The notes: a model not told the origin generated them from the sequence alone. A stretch of 64,000 bases of DNA from Ypsolopha sequella (GCA_934047225.1 OW204005.1:21088396-21152395); one strand, 5' to 3'. Shown: positions 20,518 to 30,201, numbered from the stretch's first letter. Numbers and translations: made by a program.

Positions 20518-20681
20518 GAAGCTGCACAATGCTAAAATTCAGTCCTGCTCTAACGCGTTTGTTTTTTAACTCTCTATCCTAATCAGATGCCGCGCACGCT
20601 AAACTTCAGTTATTTTGAAATCGTGGCAACATTGGGCCAAACTGAATCCAATCTGATGTTTAGCATTGTGGAGCCCCTTAA
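20514..20681. mobile_element. TTAA-flanked MITE B, 168 bp
   Basis: Inverted ends: TTAAGAAGCTGCACAATGC then TAAA, and TTTAGCATTGTGGAGCCCC then TTAA. It shares its left TTAA with A1. A second, partial B end (AACATTGTGGAGCCCCTTAA) lies at 34137-34156, where it again shares its TTAA with another element. Confidence 0.75.
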
Positions 20682-20684
20682 GCA

Positions 20685-20779
20685 CGCAGACCTAACACAA
20701 ACATGCCCCTACCGGATTTAAACCTACGACCTCCAGATTGGTAGTCGAGTACTCGAACTACTAGACCACAGCGACGGTA
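20685..20779 (-). repeat. tRNA-like SINE head
   Basis: On the minus strand it reads GTCGCTGTGGTCTAGTAGTT, then CTCGACTACCAATCTGGAGG and GTAGGTTTAAATCCGG. TGGTCTAGTAGTTCGAG fits a pol III A box and GGTTTAAATCC a slightly changed B box. The acceptor ends do not pair, so it is not a functional tRNA. No SINE body is clear because MITE B abuts it downstream. Confidence 0.55.
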
Positions 20780-20817
20780 TTTATATATCGGTGGCAATAA
20801 ACGAGAGTTATCATTGA

Positions 20818-20912
20818 GGGAGTGGCAAAGTCCTGGAAAGGCTTATTTCCGCCTAGGGAATAAAGGCTTATTCCAGCAGTGGACGAACTAGGCTGATGGA
20901 TGGATGGATGGG
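20818..20912 (+). repeat. Repeat K, 3' end
   Basis: GGGAGTGGCAAAGTCCTGG, AGCAGTGGACGAACTAGGC and TGATGGATGGATGGATG match the tails of K at 27511 and 33427. About 20 bases (TATTTCCGCCTAGGGAATAA) are inserted before the usual AGCAGTGGACG. Confidence 0.65.
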
Positions 20913-20929
20913 CTTAAATTAGTCGTGGG

Positions 20930-21400
20930 CTTAAGTCGGTCGCCGGCTAATTTGAAAATATTAGGTCTTTAAATGTAAAATTGCCGTTTTCTATCGAGAA
21001 TTTGAAGGAAATTCAATTCTTTTGTGTATGAATGAGGCAACATTAAGCTAGCAGCAACATTAATTTATTTAATTTTTGAAAAGTGACAGCTGTAGAAAAT
21101 TATTACGAATCTTATCATGGAAATTAGAACGAACTGTTTTTGAAGATTTAATTTTTATAACCAACCTGAAAATAAAAACAAAATTTAATACGTAGATATA
21201 AAACCTTGAAATCAACTTTCAAACAAAAAACAAATAATTGAAATAGCTATTGAATTACAGGAATTATGAACTCATGAATCTGTAAGAAAATTTCAGCAAC
21301 TTCATATCTAAAGACCTACATTATTTCGGAAAGTCCCTAGGAGTGCCTAATGAAGCGTATATACCTATATACAAACTAAATATTCGTTGTATACAGGAAG
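20930..21400. other. Unassigned AT-rich sequence
   Basis: No reading frame, RNA gene or repeat partner was recognised. It includes TTATCGAGAATTTGAAGG-type simple sequence and nothing I can support further. Confidence 0.3.
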
Positions 21401-21433
21401 CGGTATTCACTTCTTTCGTTTTTTTTTTCAGTG

Positions 21434-22815
21434 TATATGTCGCAGGCAAATAGTAAAATTCCGCCATTTACAAACGGCGTCGTCAGTTTCTAAACGCTCG
21501 CTGTTTTACAATTTGCCGTTTGGTTTGCCGCTGCAAAATGATCCAAAACAAACTTTAAACGTATCCAAACAAAGGGGCTCGCTGAAAATCAGGGCTGTAG
21601 GAACTCTCGACAAGTTTCCGACAGCAAATGCTGAGCGGGCCACCTTTTGCCAAACAAAAGCTGTTCAATGTATGCTAGCTTAAGGATGTATGGTTAACCA
21701 TGTAACACTTTATTTATAAGTAATTTATTTTGTAAGTTACTTGCCTTCTTGGTTAATTTGTTAGAATTTAAGTTAGTATTATAATATCTTGTTTTATTTT
21801 TATTTTTTACTGTATTTTTTGGCAATAACTTCTGTTCTTTCTTTCTTTCTTTGTTTGTAAAATGACTTCGTCATTTTCTAAAATGCCATTATCAAAAGTC
21901 TTCCAAAAAAAATAAAAAAAATCGGTGCAACGACGAGCGGTATTATAATTACATATTGAGAGCCGAGCGAAGCGGAGTGGAGCGAGGCGACTCTCAATAT
22001 TTCCAAAAGAATTATTATATGCCGAGGCAAATTAGAAAATGCCGAATTCTACTATTCAACGAAGATTCGTCAAGTAGCAAAATAGCGAGCGTTTAGAAAC
22101 TGACTTTATAATAATTTGCCAGAAAATTTAAAAGAAAACAAAAATTCAATAATTTCCAAAAAAACTTAAAAGACTTTCTCTTTAAAAAATGATCTTTTAG
22201 TTGACAAGAGTTTTTAGAATTAAGTAATTAAGTAAGAAAATCTAGTGAAATTGTCTCATTTTCATTGTAAACTTAATTATACGTACCTACTAATATTTAA
22301 TATTAAAATAATAATTGTTAGTTAATCTAACATAAATTAGTTATGCGATGAGATAATATTATGTTGTGATATTATTTAAGAATTAATTAAAACTAATTTT
22401 CTATGCCCTTACAGGGTCATGTTTGATAATATTTAAATAAGGTATTTCAATTTAAATTGAAAGTAATTTAGGAGGTGATTCAGTATCGTTAAAACATCAT
22501 ATTCCACTACAAAGCACTTTTTTTTGCGCGAACTTTTTTTTCACTTCCCAGTACAAAGTGGTCCGATCAACTGACTCAGTTTGTACAGACAAGTGAAGAA
22601 AAAGTTCGCGCAAAAAAAAGTACTTTGCAGTGGAATGTGATGTATTAACGATACTGAATCACCTCCTAAATTACTTTCAATTTAAATTGAAGACCTTATA
22701 TATGTATATTGTAACACCATATATTGTACAGCATGAATGCAATAAATATTTGTTTGAATTTGAATTTGACGACGCCGTTTTTAAATGGTGAAATTTTACT
22801 ATTTGCCTGCAAAAT
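21434..22815. repeat. Region bounded by inverted 'GCAGGCAAATAGTAAAATT' segments
   Basis: The left segment (GCAGGCAAATAGTAAAATTC, then GCCATTTACAAACGGCGTCG, 21440-21480) is repeated in reverse at 22764-22812 (GACGACGCCGTTTTTAAATGG, then AAATTTTACTATTTGCCTGC). GCGAGCGTTTAGAAACTGAC at 22085 pairs with GTCAGTTTCTAAACGCTCGC at 21483. This is either a large inverted-repeat element about 1.4 kb long or rearranged copies of one. The CGAGCGAAGCGGAG stretch at 21964 resembles the H family core. No transposase frame is seen. Confidence 0.45.
22445..22691. mobile_element. Hairpin MITE W, 247 bp
   Basis: Almost a complete palindrome: TTAGGAGGTGATTCAGTATC with GATACTGAATCACCTCCTAA, then AAAGCACTTTTTTTTGCGCG against CGCGCAAAAAAAAGTACTTT. 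The short loop is around ACTGACTCAGTTTGTACAG. Both ends carry the self-complementary TTTCAATTTAAATTGAA. A distant relative (CAGTCAGTTGATTCGAC, GAATCAACCCCTG) lies within 61130-61260. Confidence 0.85.
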
Positions 22816-23219
22816 GTACAATAGTCAAATGAACAAAACCACAGAACATTTAAATCAAAATGTTCTGAGAACAAAACGAGCCGATGATTTACGGCAGCGA
22901 CGAAGTTGGTAAACTCGTCAACAGTATCAAATTCACCCAGCCCCAAAATAATGGAGGTACGTAATTAATCACCATGGCTGTCTTCTAATGTACACCAGCA
23001 GAGTGCTTGAATTTAGTTATTGACTTGTGACAGGTGTAAATAGACAGGTAACCTAATGGTTTTGTAGCTTTCACTTCAAATTAAAAAAACTAAACCAAAT
23101 GTTCTACTTTAATGTTGGTGTTGAATGTCTGTGGCCAAATCCTACAAATATATATACAATACTAATAATGTAGGTATATACTAATAATAATAATAATGTA
23201 GATATTAATGTAAAAAATT

Positions 23220-23945
23220 AATTACATTAACAAAAATCAAAACTAGTTACTGAATGCTTGCTTGTAGGATTGAGATCTAGTTTATTCAGCAAACAGTAAA
23301 CATCAAGCCAATCCGGGTAATTTTGAAGTTACAGGGCATCGTTAAGGAAAGTAATCGTTTTATAAATTTTCATATCATCCGCGAAAGAACATCAGAGTTT
23401 TGAAAGCATCTGTCACTGTCTGAGATAAATATAATAAAAAGGAGAGGCCCTAATAAAGATCCCTAGGGAACACCGCTGGAAACTTTCACCCAACTAGATA
23501 TGTAATTACTCGATACCACTGCTTGTGATCGATTATCAATGTATGAAGTTAACGACCTCAAAAGGTCACCTCTAAATCCTGTCTTCTGTAATTTTAACAG
23601 TAATGATTTATGATCAATTCTGTCGAAAGCCTTGCTATAATCAGTATATACAAGGTGTAACCATATTTGAAGAGCTTATTCAGTCAATGGTACAACTTTT
23701 ACTATGGAGCCAACCGTGAAATCTCGAAAAAAAAATCTGCTCTTCCATACATTTCAGCCGAGTGGCATTGCATTTTTGTTTGAAAAAGTGTTTTTTTTTT
23801 CGAGATACAGGGTTTGTTCCCTAGTAAAAGTCGTTCTATACCATTGACTGAATAAGCTCTTCAAATATGGTTACACCTTTCTGTTACACGTTGTATAACG
23901 TCCGCTTGAACACCATTCTCCATGGCACCAGAAACAAATTACTGT
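23220..23945 (-). pseudogene. Non-LTR reverse transcriptase, split and frameshifted
   Basis: On the minus strand, AMENGVQADVI (ending near 23895) continues after MITE D1 with YTDYSKAFDRIDHKSLLLK (from about 23649). Next come an SYIDNR-like stretch and SGVP-stop-GSLLGPLLF, then after a one-base shift FADDMKIYKTI and LNPTSK-like sequence to about 23225. These are the RT palm motifs A (D in YTDYSKAFD), B (SGVP.GS.LGPLLF) and C (FADD) of a Jockey-type element. Disruptions are the D1 insertion, a TAG in motif B, a frameshift before motif C and another stop. The endonuclease and 3' parts are absent. Confidence 0.85.
23650..23894. mobile_element. Hairpin MITE D, copy 1, inserted in the RT pseudogene
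   Basis: Inverted arms AGGTGTAACCATATTTGAAG then AGCTTATTCAGTCAATGG, and the complement on the right ending ACCTTTCTGTTACACGTTGT. It is flanked by TATA. Removing it joins the RT codons GTT ATA and TAT ACT in frame, so the target was the TATA inside the RT gene. The left end is shortened (ACAAGGTGTAAC instead of ACAACGTGTAACAGAAAGG). Confidence 0.85.
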
Positions 23946-23950
23946 TTTTT

Positions 23951-24342
23951 CAATGCATGTGCTCGTAAAGGCCCACTTTTTATGCATCGAAAACCGAACA
24001 GAAAGTTGATTATTTTGCCCTAGGGCATTATTATTATTATTTTTTTTTATTTATTTGTAACAGTTGGCTAACCTGAAGACTTATCTGTGTACCATAGATG
24101 TTATACATTTTTTTCCACTGTTTAACGGCTCTGGATACAGTCCTTTTGAGCCAATCATAATTTAAAGTTCACAAGATTATATCTGTTTTCATTTCCTCAC
24201 ACTATGCATTGAAAAACGTAGTATGATACACGGGCGTAAAAGCAATAAATTACTCGGTTACGTTTAAAACACTCGCTACGCTCGTGTTTTAAATCGTCCT
24301 CGTGATTTATTCCTTTGCGCCCTTGTAGCATAAACTACTATT
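23951..24342 (+). repeat. Repeat H, copy 1
   Basis: It runs CAATGCATGTGCTCGTAAAG, GCCCACTTTTTATGCATC, GTTGGCTAACCTG, CCACTGTTTAACGGCTCTGG, ATAATTTAAAGTTCACAAG, GTATGATACACGGGCGTAA, ACACTCGCTACGCTCGTGTT and GTAGCATAAACTACTATTA. Six copies with the same order are in the window. Non-coding, no clear terminal repeats. The CTCGCTACGCTCG centre is self-complementary in part. Confidence 0.8.
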
Positions 24343-24477
24343 AAAAACAGAGTTCCTCAGCACTTACTTCAAACGCAAAATATTTGAACGCTTATGTAAT
24401 TTGCGTTTCCAGTCATGTCAAAAGTGTTAGTTGGTTTGTCTTTCAGAATGGTATTAAATCCCGAAGAGCCGTGCATA

Positions 24478-24493
24478 CCCCCCCCCCCCCCCC
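24478..24493. repeat. Poly(C) tract
   Basis: About sixteen cytosines in a row in an AT-rich neighbourhood. It lies in a degenerate Helitron-like repeat. It may be natural slippage or an assembly error. Confidence 0.9.
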
Positions 24494-24539
24494 GCGTTTG
24501 GGCATTATAACCATAGAGTTGGCATGGCCATTGGAAGGT

Positions 24540-24690
24540 TGGTGGGTAATGTCCTTCTTTCACGCAGCAACGGATCGACGTGATTTTTTGCATAGAGATA
24601 TTTTGCGGGCTGGAGAGTGACATATGCTACTTTTTATCCCGGAAATGTTCACGAAATAAGCGTGGGCAAAGCCACGGGCAAAAGCTAGTA
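24540..24690 (+). mobile_element. Helitron-like 3' end
   Basis: It contains GCAACGGATCGACGTGATTT, TTTATCCCGGAAATGTTCAC and ends GCGTGGGCAAAGCCACGGGC then AAAAGCTAGT. The terminal GTGGGCAAAGCCAC hairpin followed by a CTAG-type end is what I recall from lepidopteran non-autonomous Helitrons. A similar end (GAACCCGCTGGCAAAAGCTA) lies at 50893-50912. No Rep or helicase frame is present. Confidence 0.6.
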
Positions 24691-25019
24691 TATAAATGTG
24701 AATTAGTATATATTATATTGTACATATTTTAGTTTTTATAGTATATAAAACATATTTTATTTAATGTATTTATATTAGAGTTGTGAAATAATTTAATATA
24801 ATTAAAAACTAAACTTAATCTAAATTAAAATTATTATCAAATATAATGCCTATATGTAATGATACAAAAAAAACTGGTTAAAACTATCCTATAAATAAAA
24901 TAAATCTATGAATTAAACAAGATTTTATTTAATATATATATTTAATAATTTTGTTTAATATTAATTTTATTGAATAAATTTATTGTTACACATTTTACGC
25001 CTCTACATTTTTTTTTCTT
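24691..25019. other. Very AT-rich unassigned sequence
   Basis: Almost entirely A and T, with no reading frame or structure beyond simple-sequence character. Nothing further can be supported. Confidence 0.35.
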
Positions 25020-25170
25020 TTTTTATGAGATCCTCCGTCCAAAGGTTGTCTGGAAGAGATCGCATTTTAGTGATAAGACCGCCAATTGTACCCTACTTTT
25101 TACTTTTTGAAATTGTCTATTTACTTTGTTTTTGGTGTGCAATAAAGAATATTGTATTGTATTGTTTGGT
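25020..25170 (+). repeat. LINE 3' end with TATTG tail
   Basis: CCAAAGGTTGTCTGGAAGAG, then ATCGCATTTTAGTGATAAGA, CCGCCAATTGTACC and AATAAAGAATATTGTATTGT. This is the familiar lepidopteran LINE 3' end: a CTGGAAGAG-stem-loop-AAGACCGCC box followed by AATAAAG and a TATTG microsatellite. 5' truncated to about 150 bp. Confidence 0.75.
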
Positions 25171-25227
25171 AAGTAATGATATTATTTCATTGTGTCGATT
25201 ATATTTTGGTTTAATATTTAAATAAAA

Positions 25228-25345
25228 GCATCTTCACATATTTTTTCGGCACTACCCAAATTTATCCACATCACCAAAGATGAACTGGAACTCACTAGCA
25301 TTAAGTTCGCGTTATGTACAAGTTTTATATACAATAAAGAATTTT
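25228..25345 (+). repeat. LINE 3' end related to the 36.7-kb element
   Basis: CACATCACCAAAGATGAACT, then GGAACTCACTAGCATTAAGT and AATAAAGAATTTTTT resemble the 3' end of LINE copy 1 (38370-38477: CATCGCCAAAGGTTAGCTGG, AGCATTAAGCTCGCC, AATAAAGAATTTTTAATAA). The stem-loop is degenerate here. Confidence 0.55.
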
Positions 25346-25599
25346 TTAATTTTATTATTATCAACTTTAAGAACCTAAGAAACTCGCCTTTTCTAAATGG
25401 CCCTATTCCACTGTGCAGAATAGACAAGAGTAAAATGATGCGTTGGAGCAGGACAGATTTCTCTGAACACCCTCGCCTTAAGTCTAGAAAGTGGGAAAAC
25501 TATGAAGTTTTTCTTTAGAAATCCTGCAGATGGTCAAATACAACAGCTATGTTTAAAAAAATAATTGTTTTAAAATTAAATACATAGCAAAAGCTTTTA

Positions 25600-25835
25600 A
25601 TGTTTTTTCTTTTTTTATATATATATATATATTTACGATACTGATGGATATGATAATGCAAATATAAATACTGTAAAATAATCTCAACATCCGATCCAAT
25701 CTGGACCCGGCATCAGTTGAGTATTAATTTATTTTTATTAATTATTTTAATTAAGATACTCAACATCTTGAGATTATTTTACAGTATTTATATTTGCATT
25801 ATCATATCTATCAGTATATGTATATAAAAACAAAC
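25600..25835. repeat. Long palindrome with GGCATCAGT centre
   Basis: The arms ATGATAATGCAAATATAAAT, ACTGTAAAATAATCTCAAC pair with GTTGAGATTATTTTACAGTA, TTTATATTTGCATTATCAT. The centre is CCGATCCAATCTGGACCCGG then CATCAGTTGAGTATT. It is bordered by TA-repeat tracts. On the minus strand the centre gives CTGATG, CCGGGTCC, a loop and GGATCGG, the layout of the other hammerhead-like palindromes, but the GAAA part is lost. Confidence 0.75.
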
Positions 25836-26287
25836 AAAAAACTTTAAATAAGTAAGGCTTTCAGTTAGAACTCTTAAAATTTAAATAAATTGGTAAGTTA
25901 ACTTGCCGGAAAAAATTGCTATAGGTAGGTAAATCTATACAGGTGAAAACGGTTAACCCCAATCAATATAACTCTACCCAACGATATTAATTTTGCACGC
26001 CGCCCCATCTAATAATATTATCTCCAGCGATAACCGAGAAACAAGAGAAAAAAACAAAATTCGATCAATATCAACCTATCCCACACATCACCTGGCATAT
26101 CTAATAAATATTTACGATAAAATTACCAGATAAATCCGGTAAAGTAACGAAATAAATGTAATTTCTGAACGCATCGATTCACCAAAACATGGGCCTGTTT
26201 TGTGTTATCCCGGAATGACTAAAATTCCTGCAACAGGTATGCTGCTGATGTTACAAGTTTAGGTTTATATACAAAATAATGTCTTAC
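25836..26287. other. Unassigned, possibly unique sequence
   Basis: Moderately balanced base composition for this window, with no matching repeat elsewhere in it and no long frame. It would be the first intron if the next feature is a real exon. Confidence 0.3.
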
Positions 26288-26460
26288 CTTTAGCAGAGGA
26301 ACTGGATTGTCGCAAATAAGCACACGATTCGCGGAAATATCGAAAGTTTAACACAAGAAACATATATTTATCATAAGATTTGTCACCAGTTTGTGTGGTG
26401 TACCGCGCGACGACAGCCCCGGACTGCGCTTGAAAGCTGACTGAATATTCTGACTGAATT
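26288..26460 (-). other. Candidate host 5' exon with splice donor
   Basis: On the minus strand, GC-richer sequence (GGGGCTGTCGTCGCGCGGTA) runs through GAATCGTGTGCTTATTTGCG and ends CCTCTGCTAAAG followed by GTAAGAC, a consensus splice donor. TCAGTCAGAATATTCAGTCA upstream includes insect initiator-like TCAGT. No ATG-led coding is implied. It could be a non-coding first exon of a gene lying outside or inside the unassigned DNA. The evidence is only composition and one splice site. Confidence 0.25.
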
Positions 26461-26757
26461 CAGGGACTTGGCTAAACTTCGCCTCGGGAATTTCAGTGGA
26501 AATGCTTGCTGGAAATCTGAATCCTTTAAGGTTGGTCTGATCTTTGTGCTGTTCGTAATGTAATGAACCTTACGGTTCTAGCAAGATAGAAATTTGACAT
26601 AGTTGTTCTTTGTCTATCTGGCTGTTCTTACGTCAGTTTTTTCCAAATATTAATAAAATGTTGAGGCGTACAACAAGATAACAAACTAGAATCCTCTCGA
26701 TATTTTTATGTAAAAGTGTTCAAAAAAATGTATTCAATTCAATTTCAATATATTTAT

Positions 26758-27020
26758 ACAACGTCTAACAGAAAGGTGTAACCATATTTGAAGAGCTTAC
26801 TCAGTCAATGGTTTAGAACAACTTTTACTATGGAACAATGAACAAACCCTGTATATCGAAAAAAAAATTACTTGCTTCATAGGAAAATGCTCGGCGGAAA
26901 TTTATGGAAGGGCAGATTTTTTTTTCGAGATTTCAAGATTTACTCCATAGTAAAAGTTGTTCTATACCATTGGCTGAATAAGCTCTTCAAATATGGTTAC
27001 TTCTTTCTGTTACACCTTGT
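26758..27020. mobile_element. Hairpin MITE D, copy 2
   Basis: It begins ACAACGTCTAACAGAAAGG and ends CTTTCTGTTACACCTTGT, with the inner arms AACCATATTTGAAGAGCTTA and its complement. The flanks are TAT on the left and ATAT on the right, consistent with a TATA-like target. The centre has paired A- and T-runs. Confidence 0.85.
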
Positions 27021-27510
27021 ATATTTCTTGAATTATTACAATTCGTCTTGTAATACTCGTAATAAATAATTAAATTAATTTTGTTTCTCTCCCACTCTTA
27101 ATAAAATCTTTAAAAGTTTTGTTATTACATTTTATATTTAATAAATTATTGTAATTGACTACAATTAATAATATTTAATACGTCTTTTTTTATTTATTCA
27201 TTAAATAACAAAAATAGCACTTTAAATATTTTAGATTTATATGGATCACAAAACACCAATGGAGACCAATGAGATAAATTAAACTGGTATTAAGTTTAAA
27301 CATAAAAATATTTCTTTAAAATAATTCTTCTTTTTATTAGCCTAACCTCTATGTCCTTTAATACTGTAGTTAGTTGGTAGCTCATTTAAAATCTAAGGCA
27401 ATATGAATTCCCAAGTTCGCATTCCGTAAGTACAAAATACTCAGTCTACAAGAAGTAAATTTTACAGGAGAGAAAAAATCGATTATTGTTTTTATTTGGA
27501 TAAAAACCAC
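27021..27510. other. AT-rich unassigned sequence
   Basis: No reading frame or clear repeat partner. TTATTTATTCATTAAATAAC-type simple sequence dominates the first half. Confidence 0.35.
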
Positions 27511-27864
27511 ATACCATAGGTCGTAGAGCTGATGTTGGGTTCGACTGTGGAGGTACCACCATCTTACTTGGAGACCACCTCGAAGTAATTCAGGGGAGAG
27601 TAAGAGGACAGCTCACAGGCAAAAAACCAGGAGGCCATGGATGGCGGTATATCCATCCCTAATAGCCGGGCCTTATATGGAACAGACTGCTGACGGGCAG
27701 TGGCGTCACTGGTGCGAGGGTTCCGGCACCGTGCTCACCAACCCGCCTGCCCAGCGTGTGTGAGTATGTTCAATTGTTCCAGGATGACCACCGGGAGTGG
27801 CAAAGTCCTAGAAAGGCTTATGTCCAGCAGTGGACGAACTAGGCTGATGGATGGATGGATGAAA
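27511..27864 (+). repeat. Repeat K, copy 1, with GATG tail
   Basis: GTAGAGCTGATGTTGGGTTC, CCATCTTACTTGGAGACC, AGAGTAAGAGGACAGCTCAC, GGCGGTATATCCATCC, GACGGGCAGTGGCGTCACTG, CAACCCGCCTGCCC, GTCCAGCAGTGGACGAACTA and a terminal GATGGATGGATG. The one-sided microsatellite tail suggests a retroposon 3' end. Non-coding. Confidence 0.75.
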
Positions 27865-28018
27865 TTAAATGAGCTGTAATAGTAATATTATTCAAAAATA
27901 TATTACAATTTTAACGGTAATAAACATTTTATATGCAAACTGATGAAACAATTTCTGCTAAATCGGTCCCCACTAAAACCTCAACATCGATAAAAGGGAA
28001 GATAGCAGTATTTGGTAC

Positions 28019-28796
28019 TTAAGAGGCTATGCGAATTTTATTTTTGTCACTGTCACTCCAAGCGAAAAATCGCGCAGTGCGAGAGGGGCGGATTCAGGGC
28101 AAAAGGGAAAAAAGTTGGTTTTATATTTTTATTAAAAAAACTAAAATAGCTAGCAAAATTTAAAATCAAATCTCTAGATATTGTTGAAGAAATTATATAT
28201 ATATATATACGAAAACACAAAAAAATATAATTATATGTGAGCAGTAAAATATATTTCGACCACTAATTGTGGTCGGCATCAGTTACACAATTTAAATAAA
28301 ACTTAAAAATTAATAATTATAAATTATAGATACTTATAAGTATCATAAGTATCTATAATTTATAATTATTAATTTTTAAGTTTTATTTAAATTGTGTAAC
28401 TGATGCCGACCACAATTAGTGGTCGAAATATATTTTACTGCTCACATATAATTATATTTTTTTGTGTTTTCGTATATATATATATATAATTTCTTTAATC
28501 GAAAAGACAAGAAAAGTCTATTATCATTTTAGATATTGTTGAAACACACCTAATAAAATATGTTTGAGTTCTGTATATAGTTCCTATTCGTCAAACGAGG
28601 AGAAAAAGTGTGTTTGAAGACCTCATTTCAACAATTATTTATATCGAGGAAAATTAATCTAAACATGTTTTCCAATTTCAAAACCTTAGATTATATAGTC
28701 AAAATGCATATACCAGAAATTTATCAAAATTTTCTCTTGTATTTCATGAAATACACAGAGATGAAACACCCGTATTTTTTTCGCATATCGCCTTAA
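28019..28796 (+). mobile_element. A-family MITE A1, copy b, with a nested palindrome
   Basis: It is bounded by TTAA at 28019 and 28793 and homologous to the 424-bp copy at 20094 on both sides of a large palindrome (28188-28495). The junctions are TCTCTAGATATTGTTGAAGA on the left and TTTAGATATTGTTG on the right, so ATATTGTTG and a short neighbouring stretch occur on both sides. Confidence 0.85.
28188..28495. repeat. Near-perfect 308-bp palindrome
   Basis: The left arm (AGAAATTATATATATATA..., ACGAAAACACAAAAAAATAT, ATGTGAGCAGTAAAATATAT, TTCGACCACTAATTGTGGTC, GGCATCAGTTACACAATTTA) is repeated in reverse with only a handful of changes. The turn is near 28341. Each arm holds CTGATG, CCGACCAC, loop, GTGGTCG and AAATATAT, a hammerhead-like arrangement. 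It was inserted into A1 copy b. A perfect foldback of this length is usually unstable, so it is probably recent. Confidence 0.9.
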
Positions 28797-28966
28797 CCGC
28801 CGAAATGTTGTTATATCGAGGTAGGACATAAGTAGGCAAGTAATATAATGAACGTTAATGCTGAGATCGTGTCCTTTTTTTTTTTACGTTAATGATGTTG
28901 TCATATTCTTCACATACAATGGCGAGCCTGAATTTATTGAATACGTCAATAACTTTATATTGTTTT

Positions 28967-29352
28967 CAATGCAAGTGCTCCTAAAGGCCCACTTTTTATG
29001 CATCAAAACCGAACAAAAAGTCGATTATTTTGCCCTAGAGGTTTATTTTTTTTTTATTTATTTACAATGGTTGGCTAACCTGCAGCCTTTCCTTTGTACC
29101 ATAAATGTTATACTTTTTTTTCCACTGTTTAACGGCTCTGGATACAGTCCTTTTGAGCCAATCATAATTTAAAGTTCACAAGATTATATTTGTTTTATTT
29201 CCTCACACTATGATGCATTGAAAAACGTAGTATGATACACGGGCGTAAGAGCAATAAATTACTTGGTTACGTTTAAAATAGTCGCAACGCTCGTGTTTTA
29301 AATCGTCCTCGTAATTTATTCCTTTTCGCCCTAGTAGCATAAACTACTATTA
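28967..29352 (+). repeat. Repeat H, copy 2
   Basis: Same order as copy 1. The core reads GTCGCAACGCTCGTGTTTTA. The 104-codon frame at 28858-29172 crosses the repeat start and is not a gene. Confidence 0.8.
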
Positions 29353-29428
29353 AATAATCCCGGATCATTATCTTTATATTCCTTATATGTGTTATAAGCA
29401 CATCGGTAAATTCACGAGCTGTGTTGAG

Positions 29429-29501
29429 ACCTGGATAGCTCAGAGGTTAGAGCAATCGCCCGGCAAGCGAGAGTTCCCGGGGTTCGAATCCTGGTTCAGA
29501 G
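29429..29501 (+). tRNA. tRNA-like sequence, probably a pseudogene or SINE head (anticodon GGC)
   Basis: A cloverleaf can be drawn: acceptor ACCTGGA with TTCAGAG (5 of 7 pairs), D arm GCTC/GAGC, anticodon arm ATCGC-CCGGCAA-GCGAG, T arm around GGTTCGAATCC. The A box (TAGCTCAGAGGTTAGAGC) and B box (GGTTCGAATCC) are excellent. Against function: two acceptor mismatches, C instead of T at position 33, and an imperfect T stem. The GGC anticodon would be alanine. A tRNA-derived SINE is the likelier source, but no second copy is in the window. Confidence 0.5.
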
Positions 29502-29802
29502 CTCCTCACATCCAGATTTACTTTTCTTTCTGCGTTTCTATACTGCAATGATATAATGTTAATTTATATCTCCTTGCGATGGATAAATCACCAAGTGTTC
29601 AAACATAGAAATTTATTTCTGTCATAGGTAATTTAAGTATTGTTGGCTCTTAATTTTTTACATAAATACTTTATCTATAACCAGTCCTAAGTACCTGTGT
29701 GCTTGTCTATCAACTCGAGTGACTCAATTGGTTTCATGTGAACGACGATACGTGGTTCTGTAGATACTTTTTAATATGGCGAGTGAATATGTAACAACTT
29801 AG
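29502..29802. other. Unassigned sequence after the tRNA-like element
   Basis: It would be the SINE body if the tRNA-like sequence is a SINE head. TTTTACATAAATACTTTATC at 29656 is the nearest thing to a tail. Nothing else recognised. Confidence 0.25.
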
Positions 29803-30100
29803 TTTTTAGGGTTCCGTACCCAAAGGGTAACCAACGGGACCCTATTGCTAAGACTTCGCTGTCCGTCTGTCTGTCCGTCTGTCACCAGGCTGTATCTCAT
29901 GAACCGTGATAGTTAGACAGTTGAAATTTTCACAGATGATGTATTTCTGTTGCCGCTATAACAACAAACACAAAAAAAAAGAATAAAATAAATATTTAAG
30001 GGGGCTCCTATTAAACAGAAATATAATTTCGCCGTTGTTATAGATAATGGTACGGAACCCTTCGTGCGCGAGTCCGACTCGCACTTGCCAGGTTTTTTTT
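29803..30100 (+). repeat. Repeat F, copy 5, most complete
   Basis: TTTTTAGGGTTCCGTACCCA, ACCAACGGGACCCTATTGC, CTGTCCGTCTGTCTGTCCG, CACCAGGCTGTATCTCATG, TTCACAGATGATGTATTTC, CGCTATAACAACAAACAC, ATAGATAATGGTACGGAACC and CGAGTCCGACTCGCACTTG. This is the reference for the other F copies. The start and end share GGTTCCGTAC and its complement GTACGGAACC. Confidence 0.8.
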
Positions 30101-30201
30101 AATTTCCATTAGCTTCTGTATCAGAAATAAAATTTTTTAATTTTTAATATACAAGTGGGCTTTACAAAAACTGTAAGCTTTAGCTGCAGAGGTTTTTTTT
30201 T

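Noticed and set aside
24478..24493. Poly(C) tract as a regulatory or G-quadruplex element
   Set aside because: A single homopolymer in a degenerate repeat. Slippage or assembly error is simpler.
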